Of a DNA stretch of 64,000 nucleotides, positions 48,923-57,789 are shown piece by piece. Position 1 is the first letter of the stretch. Each line of letters opens with the position of its first letter. The notes beneath the pieces were generated by a model. That model worked only from the letters and a program-made list of their open reading frames with translations. It was not told the origin of the DNA and made no database searches. The stretch is from Caballeronia sp031450805 (GTDB lineage: Bacteria; Pseudomonadota; Gammaproteobacteria; Burkholderiales; Burkholderiaceae). The stretch spans positions 868,001 to 932,000 of the forward strand of contig NZ_JARTVY010000002.1 of assembly GCF_031450805.1 (NCBI RefSeq), in the 5' to 3' direction. A program made the translations under genes and the position numbers.

Positions 48923-51025
48923 ATGTCGTTCATGGATCAGCCGCGTGCAGGCGCAGCTTGTGCGCGAGAAGTCATCGACGGCCTGCGCGACTGGATCGCC
49001 ACCGATGGCAGTGTCTGGCTGCATCTTCTGAAGACGCTGCTTGCCTCGTTCATTGCGATGGGCGTCGCCATGCGCCTGGAACTTTCGCAGCCGCGCATTG
49101 CAATGACGACGACGTTCGTGCTGATGCAGCCGTTCTCGGGCATGGTACTCGCAAAGAGCGTGTATCGCTTCGCGGGCACGGCGCTCGGCATGATCGCGGC
49201 GCTCCTGCTCGGCGCGGTGTTCGTTCAGGCGGCAGAACTCTATGCATTCGGATTGACGATCTGGGTCGCGGCATGCACGGCCCTCGCTGTGCGGCATCGG
49301 CAATTCCGGTGGTATGGCTTCGTGCTGGCGGGATACACGGCTGCCTTGATCGGCGTGCCTGTCGTGACCGCGCCGGATCAATTGCTGCTCGCAACGCTCA
49401 CGCGCGGCGCCGAAGTGATGATCGGCATACTGTGCTCGAGCGTGGTCAGTGCGCTCGTGTTGCCGCGTCATGCAAGCGCGACACTTGTTTCCGCGCTCGA
49501 GCAACGGGAAGCCAGTTTCAATGACTTCGCCGCAAGCGTGCTGCGCGGTGGCCTGAAGCGCCGCGTGCGTGAGCGCCGATATGCGAGGCTTGTCGAAGAG
49601 ATTGTCGGATTCGAATCGACACGGCGTATTGCGGCTTACGAGAACCCTGCCCTGCGCCGCCAACGTCTGCTACTCGCGCAATTGAACAACGCATTCATGG
49701 ATGCCTGTGCGCGTCTGCATGCGCTGGACCAGTGCATCAAACGGCTCGGTTTGATCGACGAGCATTCCGCGCTTGCATTATGTCTTCACGAGCTCGCGAA
49801 CCTGCTGGCTTCATCGCCTTGCGATGAACGCGCGCTGAAGCGCTTCGCCACATCGCTAGACGAACGTCTTAGCGATACATCGAACATCGATGTCACGACC
49901 AGTCTGGAATTGCTCGGCCGCTTTACGCGCGACATCGTTCGTCTGATGCGGATGCGCGCATCCATCGCAAGCGGAGAGCATTACCCATCCTCACGCGATG
50001 AGCGCACCGGTCCGCGCTATGCCGCGACGACGAATCGTTTCGTCGTCGCGGCGACTTTCGTTCGCTCGGGCGTGGTCATTGCGGCGGTCGCATGGTTCTG
50101 GATCGCGACAGCGTGGCCGAGCGGCGGACTCGCGGTCATTGCAGCGACGCTCGCTTGCGCATTGTCGTCCGCATCGGCGAAGCCGGCGAAGTTCGTCGCG
50201 CAAATGGCGGCCGGCGCGGCCCTTGCAACGGTACTCGGCTACGTCTACCTGTGTCATGTGTATCCCGCTATCGACGGCTTTGCGCTCCTGTGCGTGGTGC
50301 TCGCGCCGCCGCTTGCAGCAGGCGCATTTATCGCGATGCGTTCTGTCATCGCCGGGTATGGCATCGGCTTCTGCGTGTTCTTCTGTCTGCTCGCCGCACC
50401 GGATAACGCCGTCGTCTACGATCCCGGCCTCTTGCTCAACAACGGCATTGCGATCGTCGTATCGATGCTCGTTACCGCAACCGCGTGCGCTGTCATCGTG
50501 CCGCCTCGTACACCGTGGCTCGTCGGCAAGACGCTGGCCGCATTGCGCGCTCAGGCCGCGCTCGCCTGCGAAGGCCGGCTTTCCGGATTGAACGAGCGCT
50601 TTCATTCGGGCACGCACGATCTCATGGCGCAATTGCTCGGACTCATGACGCCTTCCTCGCGCGAGCATCGTCGCGCACTCGCGTGGATGCTCGTCACACT
50701 CGAAGTGGGACACGGGATGATCGATCTGCGCACGCTGCGCGCTTCAGTGAATATCGACGAAGCACCGGTATCCGTACGCATCGCATGGTCGTCATCGATC
50801 GCACAGATGCTGCATGGCGTTGCAATGCTGTTTCGCACGCCATCGAGCGCGACGCTGCGCCGTGCGATCAACGCTGTCGTATCGTCGATATTCGCAAGCG
50901 ATGCGTTGCTCCAATGCCTGCGCGCGCCCCAGGCAGCACGCGACCTGCGGCGCGTTCTGGCGTGCCTGCATTTCATCCGCAGCGCACTCGTCGATCCCAC
51001 GGCGCCCTTCGATACCCATCGCTAG
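48923..51025 (+). CDS. FUSC-family inner-membrane exporter (AaeB-like)
   Basis: 700 residues in the duplicated layout of the family: two blocks of about six transmembrane helices (about 35-180 and 370-520), each followed by a cytoplasmic helical domain. Related AaeB proteins export aromatic carboxylic acids. In most systems a membrane-fusion protein gene follows; here none does, so it either works alone or pairs with a partner elsewhere. Divergent LysR regulator. Start MSFMDQPR has AAAGGGACG upstream. Confidence 0.9.
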   Translation: MSFMDQPRAGAACAREVIDGLRDWIATDGSVWLHLLKTLLASFIAMGVAMRLELSQPRIAMTTTFVLMQPFSGMVLAKSVYRFAGTALGMIAALLLGAVFVQAAELYAFGLTIWVAACTALAVRHRQFRWYGFVLAGYTAALIGVPVVTAPDQLLLATLTRGAEVMIGILCSSVVSALVLPRHASATLVSALEQREASFNDFAASVLRGGLKRRVRERRYARLVEEIVGFESTRRIAAYENPALRRQRLLLAQLNNAFMDACARLHALDQCIKRLGLIDEHSALALCLHELANLLASSPCDERALKRFATSLDERLSDTSNIDVTTSLELLGRFTRDIVRLMRMRASIASGEHYPSSRDERTGPRYAATTNRFVVAATFVRSGVVIAAVAWFWIATAWPSGGLAVIAATLACALSSASAKPAKFVAQMAAGAALATVLGYVYLCHVYPAIDGFALLCVVLAPPLAAGAFIAMRSVIAGYGIGFCVFFCLLAAPDNAVVYDPGLLLNNGIAIVVSMLVTATACAVIVPPRTPWLVGKTLAALRAQAALACEGRLSGLNERFHSGTHDLMAQLLGLMTPSSREHRRALAWMLVTLEVGHGMIDLRTLRASVNIDEAPVSVRIAWSSSIAQMLHGVAMLFRTPSSATLRRAINAVVSSIFASDALLQCLRAPQAARDLRRVLACLHFIRSALVDPTAPFDTHR

Positions 51026-51151
51026 GCCGATCCTTCCTCAAGCTGGAAATGTGCCTTACCCGCAGGACGATTTATCCGCCGGATGACGCGACTTATAGTG
51101 CCCGCGTGCCTGACCATCCGACGCAGCGCACACGTCTCAAAGGAAAAGACC

Positions 51152-51343
51152 ATGAAGCCGTTGAAGATCATGCTTGCCGCAATCATTTTCACGGGCGCAT
51201 CGCTCGCGATTGCGCAAACGTCCATGCCTGCCTCTGACAAAGCCGCAGGCGACACGAATCAGCAGTCCAAGCAAGCGCCGCAGCGAGCGCAGGAATGCGT
51301 GGGACCTGCAAGCTATTGCAGTGTCTTCTTCGGCGGCAGTTGA
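51152..51343 (+). CDS. Small exported protein of unknown function
   Basis: 63 residues: signal peptide MKPLKIMLAAIIFTGASLAI with cleavage after AQ (about 20), then a short Gln/Ser/Ala-rich mature part with two cysteines (QECVGPASYC) that could form a disulphide, ending FFGGS. AAGGAAAAGACC precedes the ATG. Not recognised. Confidence 0.75.
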   Translation: MKPLKIMLAAIIFTGASLAIAQTSMPASDKAAGDTNQQSKQAPQRAQECVGPASYCSVFFGGS

Positions 51344-51679
51344 TTCTTCGCGTTCGATGTCGGCGCGTTTGCAACACTGAAGCGCGCCGAATTAGACAAA
51401 GCGCAAAGAGTCGCATGGTGCAGGCTGCGCTTTCGATGCGCCGCCTATGAAAACAGCGAGGGATAACGAATAATCGCGCCGTTGCCCTGCCCTCTCTGTC
51501 CGCAGCATCCTGGCGTCGCGCATTGCCGCCAACCATCGAAGCCTACGCAAGACATACCCGATTAACGCGCCGCATCGATGCATGCTGAATGAAGCGCGCG
51601 TGCTTTGATACGCCGTTTCAATGGCGGAAGACGAGACCCTGGCCGGGGCACGAGCCAGTCAGTGTTAGTGGAGATATCG
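51344..51679. other. Non-coding gap 51344-51679
   Basis: No gene, hairpin or promoter recognised with confidence. The last 30 bases include GGAG before the start at 51680. Open frames here are short and have no ribosome site. Confidence 0.6.
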
Positions 51680-53179
51680 ATGTTGGATGACCGTATTCGT
51701 TGTGCCGCCCTGCGCGGAAAGATCACTTCCGCAGCCGTCGCCGCGCAGCTCGTACACAACGGCATGCGCGTGGGGGCAAGCGGCTTCACGCGCGCCGGCG
51801 ACGCCAAGGCCGTGCCGCTGGAAATCGCGCGACGTGCGCGCGAAGAAAGCGGCCCGCTTCGCATCACGTTGATGACCGGTGCATCGCTCGGCAACGACAT
51901 CGATCGCATTCTTACCGAAGCCGGCGCGCTTGAACGCCGCCTGCCCTTTCAGGTCGACGCTACCTTGCGCCGCGCGATCAATCGCGGCGAAGTCATGTTC
52001 ATCGACCAGCATCTGTCCGAGACCGTCGAGCTCTTGCGCGACAATCGCCTCGGCGCGCTCGATCTCGCGATCATCGAAGCCGTCGCCATCACCGAAGCGG
52101 GCGGCATCGTGCCGAGCACGTCGGTCGGTAATTCAGCGACCTTCGCCATGCTGGCGAAGAAGGTCATCGTCGAGATCAACCTTGCGCAGCCGCTGGGCCT
52201 CGAAGGACTGCACGACGTATGGTCGCCTGCGCCGCGTCCGGGGCGCGCGGCGCTGCCTTTGATGCGCGTCGAGGATCGAGTGGGGACGCCCTCTATCGAC
52301 ATCGCGCCGGAAAGGATCGCGGCGATCGTCGTGACGAATCAGCCGGACAGTCCGTCGACTGTGCTGCCCGCCGATGAAGACACCGCGCTGATCGCGGGAC
52401 ATCTCGTCGAATTCTTCCAGCATGAAGTGTCGCGCGGCCGTCTGCCGAAACGATTGCCGCCGCTGCAGGCGGGCATCGGCACGATCGCCAATGCAGTTTT
52501 GTCCGGCTTTGCGGCATCGCCGTTCGAAGCGCTCTCGCTTTATTCGGAAGTCCTGCAGGATTCCACTTTCGATCTCTTCGATGCAGGCAAGCTCTCGTTT
52601 GCATCGGGCGCATCGATCACGCTTTCTGCCACGCGCCAGGAGCAAGTGTTCAGGGAGATCGACCGCTATCGCGAGCGCCTTGTTCTACGTCCGCAAGAGG
52701 TGAGCAATCATCCCGAAGCGATTCGCCGCCTCGGGCTCATCGCCATCAACACCGCGCTCGAAGCGGACATCTACGGAAACGTCAACTCCACGCATGTCGG
52801 CGGCACGCACATGATGAACGGCATTGGCGGCTCCGGCGACTTCGCGCGCAATGCGTCGTATGCGGTGTTTGCAACGAAGTCCATCGCGAAGGACGGCCGC
52901 ATCTCCAGCATCGTTCCGATGGTCCCGCACTGCGATCACAACGAGCACGACGTGGACGTGATCGTCACGGAACGCGGGCTTGCGAATCTCACGGGTCTGG
53001 CGCCGCGTGAGCGCGCGCTTGCAGTGATCGAGCATTGCGCGCATCCGCTTTATCGCGATCTCTTGCGTGACTACTATCGCGATGCAGCAGCGCTCGGCGG
53101 ACATACACCGCATCGGCTCGATGCAGCGTTCGCCCTGCACACCCGCTTTGCACAAGCCGGCTCCATGCTTCCCGACTGA
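51680..53179 (+). CDS. Acetyl-CoA hydrolase/succinyl-CoA:acetate CoA-transferase
   Basis: 499 residues of the class I CoA-transferase family (Ach1/Cat1/AarC type). Catalytic Glu lies in LYSEVLQDS (about residue 289); GxGxIA glycine loop is GIGTIANAVL; C-terminal THMMNGIGGSGDFARN and VPMVPHCDHNEHDVDV match the family. It moves CoA between succinate and acetate, or hydrolyses acetyl-CoA. The start is MLDDRI, after GGAG. Stand-alone gene. Confidence 0.93.
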   Translation: MLDDRIRCAALRGKITSAAVAAQLVHNGMRVGASGFTRAGDAKAVPLEIARRAREESGPLRITLMTGASLGNDIDRILTEAGALERRLPFQVDATLRRAINRGEVMFIDQHLSETVELLRDNRLGALDLAIIEAVAITEAGGIVPSTSVGNSATFAMLAKKVIVEINLAQPLGLEGLHDVWSPAPRPGRAALPLMRVEDRVGTPSIDIAPERIAAIVVTNQPDSPSTVLPADEDTALIAGHLVEFFQHEVSRGRLPKRLPPLQAGIGTIANAVLSGFAASPFEALSLYSEVLQDSTFDLFDAGKLSFASGASITLSATRQEQVFREIDRYRERLVLRPQEVSNHPEAIRRLGLIAINTALEADIYGNVNSTHVGGTHMMNGIGGSGDFARNASYAVFATKSIAKDGRISSIVPMVPHCDHNEHDVDVIVTERGLANLTGLAPRERALAVIEHCAHPLYRDLLRDYYRDAAALGGHTPHRLDAAFALHTRFAQAGSMLPD

Positions 53180-53265
53180 TCGACAACGTGAGGCATTCGC
53201 AACGGCGAAGATTCGGCGCACAATGCCTGAACGTCGCCCGAAGGCGGGCGGACAGGAGGAGCACC

Positions 53266-53607
53266 ATGACCGCCATTACGTGGGTTCTCGCCGCAGACGG
53301 CCGCCGCGCCCGGATCTTCGAAACGCGGGGCCTCGCGCTCGATCTCCAGCAAGTCGAGGACATTCGAAATCCCGCGCTGCAGGCTGCCGATTCGATCGAC
53401 AAAGGCCGCGACTCTTTCGCTAAAGCACTCGCATCGTTTCTTGAAGAAAGCCGGTTGCGTCATCGCTTCGACCGCTTGCGGCTTGCGGTCGAGCCGGAGT
53501 TCCTCGGCGCATTGCGCGAGCGTTTGAGCAGCGAAACGCTGAAGCTGGTGTACGAAGCGCGCAGCAACGAGGTATCGAACGTGAATGTACAGGACGCGCG
53601 CCGCTGA
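53266..53607 (+). CDS. Host-attachment-like protein (AtsE family)
   Basis: 113 residues of the family named after a Rhizobium host-attachment protein (ITWVLAADGRRARIFETRGL; DSFAKALASFLEESRLRHRFDRL; VEPEFLGALRERLS). The name is historical; the fold is like archaeal release-factor RF1 domains, and function is not settled. GGAGGAGCACC upstream fixes the start. A small stem CGCCCG-AAG-GCGGGCG (about 53235-53250) lies in its leader. Confidence 0.85.
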   Translation: MTAITWVLAADGRRARIFETRGLALDLQQVEDIRNPALQAADSIDKGRDSFAKALASFLEESRLRHRFDRLRLAVEPEFLGALRERLSSETLKLVYEARSNEVSNVNVQDARR

Positions 53608-53633
53608 AGCGCTTATGCGGCGCGTGTCATTCC

Positions 53634-55019
53634 TTAAGCGGGCTGGATGTTCTGATTGCTGCGGAACAGATTATCCGGATCGTAACGCCGCTTGACTTCC
53701 GCAAGCCGCTCGAAGTTCCGCCCATACGCCGCTTTGACGCGATCCCCCTCGTCGCCCGTCAGGAAGTTCACGTAGACGCTGCCTATCGCATGTGGCGTCA
53801 ACGCGGCGAACATGTCGCGGGTCCATTGCGTGCACTTCTCGTCATCCGCAGCTTCGGTCCATCGGCCGTGGATGTTGATCGTATAAATGGAGTCGCGATT
53901 TGCATACGCGGTGGCGTCGACGGGAACGCGGTTGGTCTGCCCGCCCATGGCCCCGATGAACACTTCGCAATGCGGCGACGGCACCGCGAGCACGGCCTTC
54001 GTGAGCACGTCGAAGGTCTCGTCGCTCAAGGACGCGAAGTTGTGGGACTTCCAGTAATTGCGCGCACCCGGCGTGAGCAGCGGGTCGAACGCCTTCTGCC
54101 ACATGGCGAAGGGCATCGGTCCCAGATGTTCGCCATACGGCGTGCCGAACGACCGCACGGGTTCGAGCGCCTTCGCGCCGTCCTCCACCGGGCCGATAAA
54201 GCAGCTTGCTAGCGCAATGACCGGCTTGCCATGCACATCCTCCGGAAGGAACGGCAAAGGCGGCGCAAGACGCATCACGGCCCATACCGTCATTTCGTCG
54301 GGGCTGGCCGCGACGAAGTCACGATACTTCGGCAGCACTTCTTCGGCCTGTTCGAGCGGATACACCACGAGCCCGCCATACACTTGCGGCCCCACTTCGT
54401 GCAGGCGAAATTCGAACAGCGTGACCACGCCGAAATTGCCGCCTCCGCCGCGCAACGCCCAGAACAAGTCGGGTTCCGACTCCACGCTCACGCGCCGCCA
54501 TTGGCCATCCGCCGTGACGACGTCCGCAGCGACGAGATTATCGACGGTGACGCCGAACTTGCGGCTGATCCATCCGAAGCCGCCACCGAGCGTGAGGCCG
54601 GCAACGCCCGTCGTCGAATTGATGCCGAGCGGTGTCGCCAGTCCGAAGGCTTGCGCTTCGTGATCGAGATCCGATAACAACGCGCCGGGCTCCACATACG
54701 CGCGTTTCGATTGCGGATCGACGCGCACTGACTTCATCGCGGACAAATCGATCATCAATGCGTCGTCGCTGACCGCGCTGCCCGCGATGTTGTGCGCGCC
54801 GCCGCGTATCGATAACAGCATCCCGTTGTCGCGCGCGAACGCGATCGCCGCGATGACATCGGCCGTGCCGGCGCAACGCACGATCAATGCGGGGCGCCTG
54901 TCGATGGTCGCGTTCCACACCTTGCGCGCTTCGTCGTAATCGGGGTCGGCGGGCGCAATGACCTTGCCGCGCACTGCCGTCTTGAGGGTATCGATCGATT
55001 CGACCGGAATGTTGACCAT
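53634..55019 (-). CDS. FAD-linked oxidase with berberine-bridge C-terminal domain
   Basis: 461 residues. PCMH-type FAD domain (IRGGAHNIAG, where the His would carry covalent FAD; TTGVAGLTLGGGFGWISRKFG; GGGGNFGVVTLFEF) and BBE domain at the end (RYDPDNLFRSNQNI). The second covalent Cys of plant BBE (G-x-C near the GLTLGG motif) is replaced by Ala/Thr, suggesting monocovalent FAD. Substrate unknown, probably an alcohol or sugar. Stand-alone; 26 bases from the convergent gene. Confidence 0.9.
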   Translation of the reverse strand: MVNIPVESIDTLKTAVRGKVIAPADPDYDEARKVWNATIDRRPALIVRCAGTADVIAAIAFARDNGMLLSIRGGAHNIAGSAVSDDALMIDLSAMKSVRVDPQSKRAYVEPGALLSDLDHEAQAFGLATPLGINSTTGVAGLTLGGGFGWISRKFGVTVDNLVAADVVTADGQWRRVSVESEPDLFWALRGGGGNFGVVTLFEFRLHEVGPQVYGGLVVYPLEQAEEVLPKYRDFVAASPDEMTVWAVMRLAPPLPFLPEDVHGKPVIALASCFIGPVEDGAKALEPVRSFGTPYGEHLGPMPFAMWQKAFDPLLTPGARNYWKSHNFASLSDETFDVLTKAVLAVPSPHCEVFIGAMGGQTNRVPVDATAYANRDSIYTINIHGRWTEAADDEKCTQWTRDMFAALTPHAIGSVYVNFLTGDEGDRVKAAYGRNFERLAEVKRRYDPDNLFRSNQNIQPA

Positions 55020-55415
55020 GGAAGACCTCGCTGCATCAGAAACCGCGCCGCGACGTGCCTGACCCTGCCATCTGGAACGCTAGAGCGCAAGGAATCCGCC
55101 CGATAAGGCGGGATTGCGATGACGGACGTGACTGTCCGCTCGTTGATTAAAGGACCGACATTGCAGAATGTAAAGTGCTGCGCCAGTAAATTCACGCATG
55201 ACATCTAGCATGCATCGGCCAACTTTTCCGGAAACGGGTCTTAAGTGAAGTTATGGATCGCTTACTGTCTCTGGAAGAATCCCATACGGCAGATTTGGTA
55301 CTAAGTGTTAAATGTCCTTACACCAGAATAGCGAGCGTCAACGTTCGGACGATGCGCGCGTTTCTCGGACATGCAGATCATCCCGGTCTGCTCTGTCCTC
55401 AAGAAAGGTTGTTCC
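55020..55415. other. Gap 55020-55415 between divergent genes
   Basis: Relatively AT-rich in 55140-55330 (for example TTGATTAAAGG and GTTAAATGTCC). It must contain the promoters of the divergent BBE oxidase and the exported charged protein; no clear operator or gene was recognised. Confidence 0.5.
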
Positions 55416-55691
55416 ATGACGAAGAAACTGCTTGCCGCCGCTGTCATCGCTTGCCTGTCGGCGGGTGTCTTTGCAAAGCCGCACGAGTTCAAGCACTACG
55501 AAAAGGCCGAGCGCAAAGAGCATCGCGAGAACGTCAAGCAAGCTCGCGAACATCGCGATGAGCGTGAGCATCGTGAAGTGCGCGAGGAACACAAGCGCGT
55601 AGAAGAAGCTGGCCGTCGCGATACCACGTTGGGCAACGCACGCGTCGACATTCGCAACGATCACGCGAATGGCCTGCAACTGTCGCATTAA
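55416..55691 (+). CDS. Exported, highly charged helical small protein
   Basis: 91 residues: signal peptide MTKKLLAAAVIACLSAGVFA, then a long Glu/Lys/Arg/His-rich helix (EHRENVKQAREHRDEREHRE and on), ending in DIRNDHANGLQLSH. Such His/Glu-rich periplasmic peptides can bind metals or act as acid or stress chaperones; this one is unassigned. AAAGG lies 9 bases upstream. Followed by a strong hairpin. Confidence 0.75.
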   Translation: MTKKLLAAAVIACLSAGVFAKPHEFKHYEKAERKEHRENVKQAREHRDEREHREVREEHKRVEEAGRRDTTLGNARVDIRNDHANGLQLSH

Positions 55692-55716
55692 GTAGCGCAG
55701 TCGACAGGCCGTGCAA

Positions 55717-55745
55717 CGCGACGAGCGCCCATGGCGCTCGTCGCG
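55717..55745 (+). terminator. Perfect 13-bp hairpin between two small genes
   Basis: CGCGACGAGCGCC (55717-55729), loop CAT, GGCGCTCGTCGCG (55733-55745). It is followed by GGCACGAAG, without a T-tract. Position after a gene suggests a terminator or mRNA 3'-end stabiliser. Confidence 0.7.
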
Positions 55746-55801
55746 GGCACGAAGCATGCGCCTCTCGACGCCTGATGACACGCGTCAGACGGGAGAACCG
55801 C

Positions 55802-55999
55802 ATGAAGAATCCCTGGACCAGAAAGAACCCTTATTTGGGCATGTGGCTTTCCGGCGCAAACGCGGTCGCGGGATCGGCACGCGGTCATGCGACAGCCGCC
55901 GTCAAGCGCCAGGCGCGAAAGCAGATGAAGGACTTCTGGACGGCCGCCCTGACGCCTCTTGCGCCGCCCAAGAGCACGCGACGAAAGAAGCGCCGCTAA
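55802..55999 (+). CDS. Small basic protein, unknown function
   Basis: 65 residues (MKNPWTRKNPYLGMWLSGAN...), amphipathic middle (WLSGANAVAGSARGHATAAV) and strongly basic tail (PPKSTRRKKRR). Resembles polyhydroxyalkanoate-granule-associated or phasin-neighbour small proteins in general character, but no family match is claimed. GGGAGA precedes the ATG. Confidence 0.7.
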   Translation: MKNPWTRKNPYLGMWLSGANAVAGSARGHATAAVKRQARKQMKDFWTAALTPLAPPKSTRRKKRR

Positions 56000-56008
56000 C
56001 CGGTACGA

Positions 56009-56503
56009 TCAATAGCCGAATCCGCCACCGGCAGGAAAGTCGATCGCGCCTTTGTCCGAAAAACGTGCGCCGCCGAATGCGCCGCCCGCGAGCCGGCCGC
56101 GCGCTTCATAGGCCACCTTGGTCGATGCATCGCCGCTTGCAAAGCCGAGCGCTTGCCGCGCCACCGACCACGCCGATACCGTCACCGGCACCGACAGCAC
56201 CGTCTCGCCGAAGCGAGGCACCGTGCCACGCTGCGCACTGACGCCGCTCGCAAATGGTCGGCCATTCAGATCGAGGTCGAGCGCGACGCCATCGAAATCG
56301 ATCGGCGTATCGTTGGGATTCTGCACGCGTAATTTCACCGCGAAGCGCATCTCGAGTCCCTGCCCTTCGAGCGGTTCGATGCCCGCAACATTCACGCGCA
56401 TGGGATCACGATTCAGGAAGCCCGCGCAACCGCCGAGCGCGAGCATCGTGAAAAAGACGGTAAGCGCGATAAAGAAGCCGCGTAGCGCGTGTTTCGAGTG
56501 CAT
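56009..56503 (-). CDS. LEA-type-2 lipoprotein
   Basis: 164 residues with a lipoprotein signal peptide (FFIALTVFFTMLALGGC, lipobox LGGC) followed by the LEA2/Water-stress domain (EMRFAVKLRVQNPNDTPIDFDG; ALDLDLNGRPFASGVSAQRG). Anchored in the envelope; function unknown, often linked to desiccation or stress. Stand-alone. Confidence 0.87.
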   Translation of the reverse strand: MHSKHALRGFFIALTVFFTMLALGGCAGFLNRDPMRVNVAGIEPLEGQGLEMRFAVKLRVQNPNDTPIDFDGVALDLDLNGRPFASGVSAQRGTVPRFGETVLSVPVTVSAWSVARQALGFASGDASTKVAYEARGRLAGGAFGGARFSDKGAIDFPAGGGFGY

Positions 56504-56544
56504 GGGCAATTTTCCTTGAGCGATATGTAAGGCAGCGGGATATT

Positions 56545-57054
56545 CTAGGCACGCAGCGCATGAAGCAGCATGCGGCCATACTCGTGGTGAAACCAGACGC
56601 CATCGGCCACATAGAGTGCTGCAACCCACGCCGCGCCGACGACAATGAGATCGCAATGACCGCTCGTCCATAGCTTCAGCGAGTGACGCCCGGCGATCCA
56701 CGGCACGCCCATCGGATTCGGCCAGTCCGCCAGCAGATGCATGATTCCGCCACATGCAAAGCCCAAAGCGAAAGGCACTGCCGGATGACTTCCCACGTAA
56801 TGCCAGCATAAAGCGAAAAGCGCGGCCCAGCCGATGCCCCAGTGCGTGAGCGTCCGGTGCGTGATCCACAGCTTGCGCTTTCTCGTCCACCACGCCACTT
56901 CAAGCCAATCCGGCGCAGTCGCGCCGACCACGCCGCCGAGAAGCGCAAGCGCGCACGCAAAGTAATCGACGCTTGCCGCGGCCTTGGTGACGAGCGCCGC
57001 CGCGATGATGCCCGCCGCCCATCCGGTCGCGTGATGGGCCTTGCTCGATGCCAT
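56545..57054 (-). CDS. Membrane-bound metal-dependent hydrolase (YdjM/DUF457 type)
   Basis: 169 residues with about four transmembrane segments and the DUF457 His/Asp motifs: HHATG, PDWLE, THRTLTHW, MHLLADWPNP. The E. coli homologue YdjM is a LexA-regulated inner-membrane protein of unclear activity. No LexA box was looked for in detail. Stand-alone, oriented with the lipoprotein gene 41 bases downstream. Confidence 0.85.
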   Translation of the reverse strand: MASSKAHHATGWAAGIIAAALVTKAAASVDYFACALALLGGVVGATAPDWLEVAWWTRKRKLWITHRTLTHWGIGWAALFALCWHYVGSHPAVPFALGFACGGIMHLLADWPNPMGVPWIAGRHSLKLWTSGHCDLIVVGAAWVAALYVADGVWFHHEYGRMLLHALRA

Positions 57055-57282
57055 AGGGAACCTGCCTGGGAACGCATGCTGAGGAAACCGCGCATGTTCG
57101 CATGACGCTTCCTTTCCTGAGCATGCGGATACATAAACTTACGCAAATGCGAGCGTCGATGACAGGCGCTGACGCACATCGCCGGCGAGCCGGCGCGGCT
57201 ATGACTAAAATGATTGCAAGAACCGTTGCGCGCGGAATTCGCGTGCGATCGACCCAATCAGCCTCTTAACGATCAAGCCGTC

Positions 57283-57789
57283 ATGCAACACCTGAAATAC
57301 CTGAGCGCCTATCCGAATACGCTACAGGACAAGGTGCGCCGACTCATCGCCCAGCAACAACTCGGGCCTTATCTCGACGCGCGCTATCCCAACCGGCACG
57401 CGGTTCAGTCGGATCGCGCGCTGTATCAGTACTGCACGGATCTGAAGAATGAGTTTTTGCGCGTCGCGCCCGCCATCGACAAGGTGTGCTACGACAGCAA
57501 GCTCGATGTGCTGCGTCATGCGCTCGGCCTGCATACCGCCATCTCGCGCGTGCAGGGCGGCAAGCTCAAGGCGAAGAAAGAGATACGCGTCGCCTCGTTG
57601 TTCAAGGACACGGCGCCCGAATTTCTCAGGATGATCATCGTGCACGAACTCGCGCATCTCAAGGAAAGCGAGCACAACAAGGCGTTCTATCGCCTTTGCG
57701 AATTAATGCAGCCTGGCTACCATCAGATCGAATTCGATTTGCGGCTTTATCTCACGCATCGGGATCTGATTCGCACCAAGGCCGAGTGA
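57283..57789 (+). CDS. YgjP-like zinc metallopeptidase-fold protein
   Basis: 168 residues with the zinc motif HELAHLKE (H-E-x-x-H near residue 124) and the family ending in DLRLYLTHRD. The YgjP family contains proteins described as UTP pyrophosphatases or metallopeptidase-like. The start MQHLKYLSAYP (ATG 57283) is preferred; a TTG 69 bases earlier is in frame, and neither has a strong site. Its 3' end overlaps the convergent phosphopantetheinyl transferase gene by 38 bases. Confidence 0.82.
   Translation: MQHLKYLSAYPNTLQDKVRRLIAQQQLGPYLDARYPNRHAVQSDRALYQYCTDLKNEFLRVAPAIDKVCYDSKLDVLRHALGLHTAISRVQGGKLKAKKEIRVASLFKDTAPEFLRMIIVHELAHLKESEHNKAFYRLCELMQPGYHQIEFDLRLYLTHRDLIRTKAE

Noticed and set aside
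53634..55019. Bicovalent FAD attachment in the BBE protein
   Set aside because: The needed Cys is absent near TTGVAG, so only the His-linked form is proposed.
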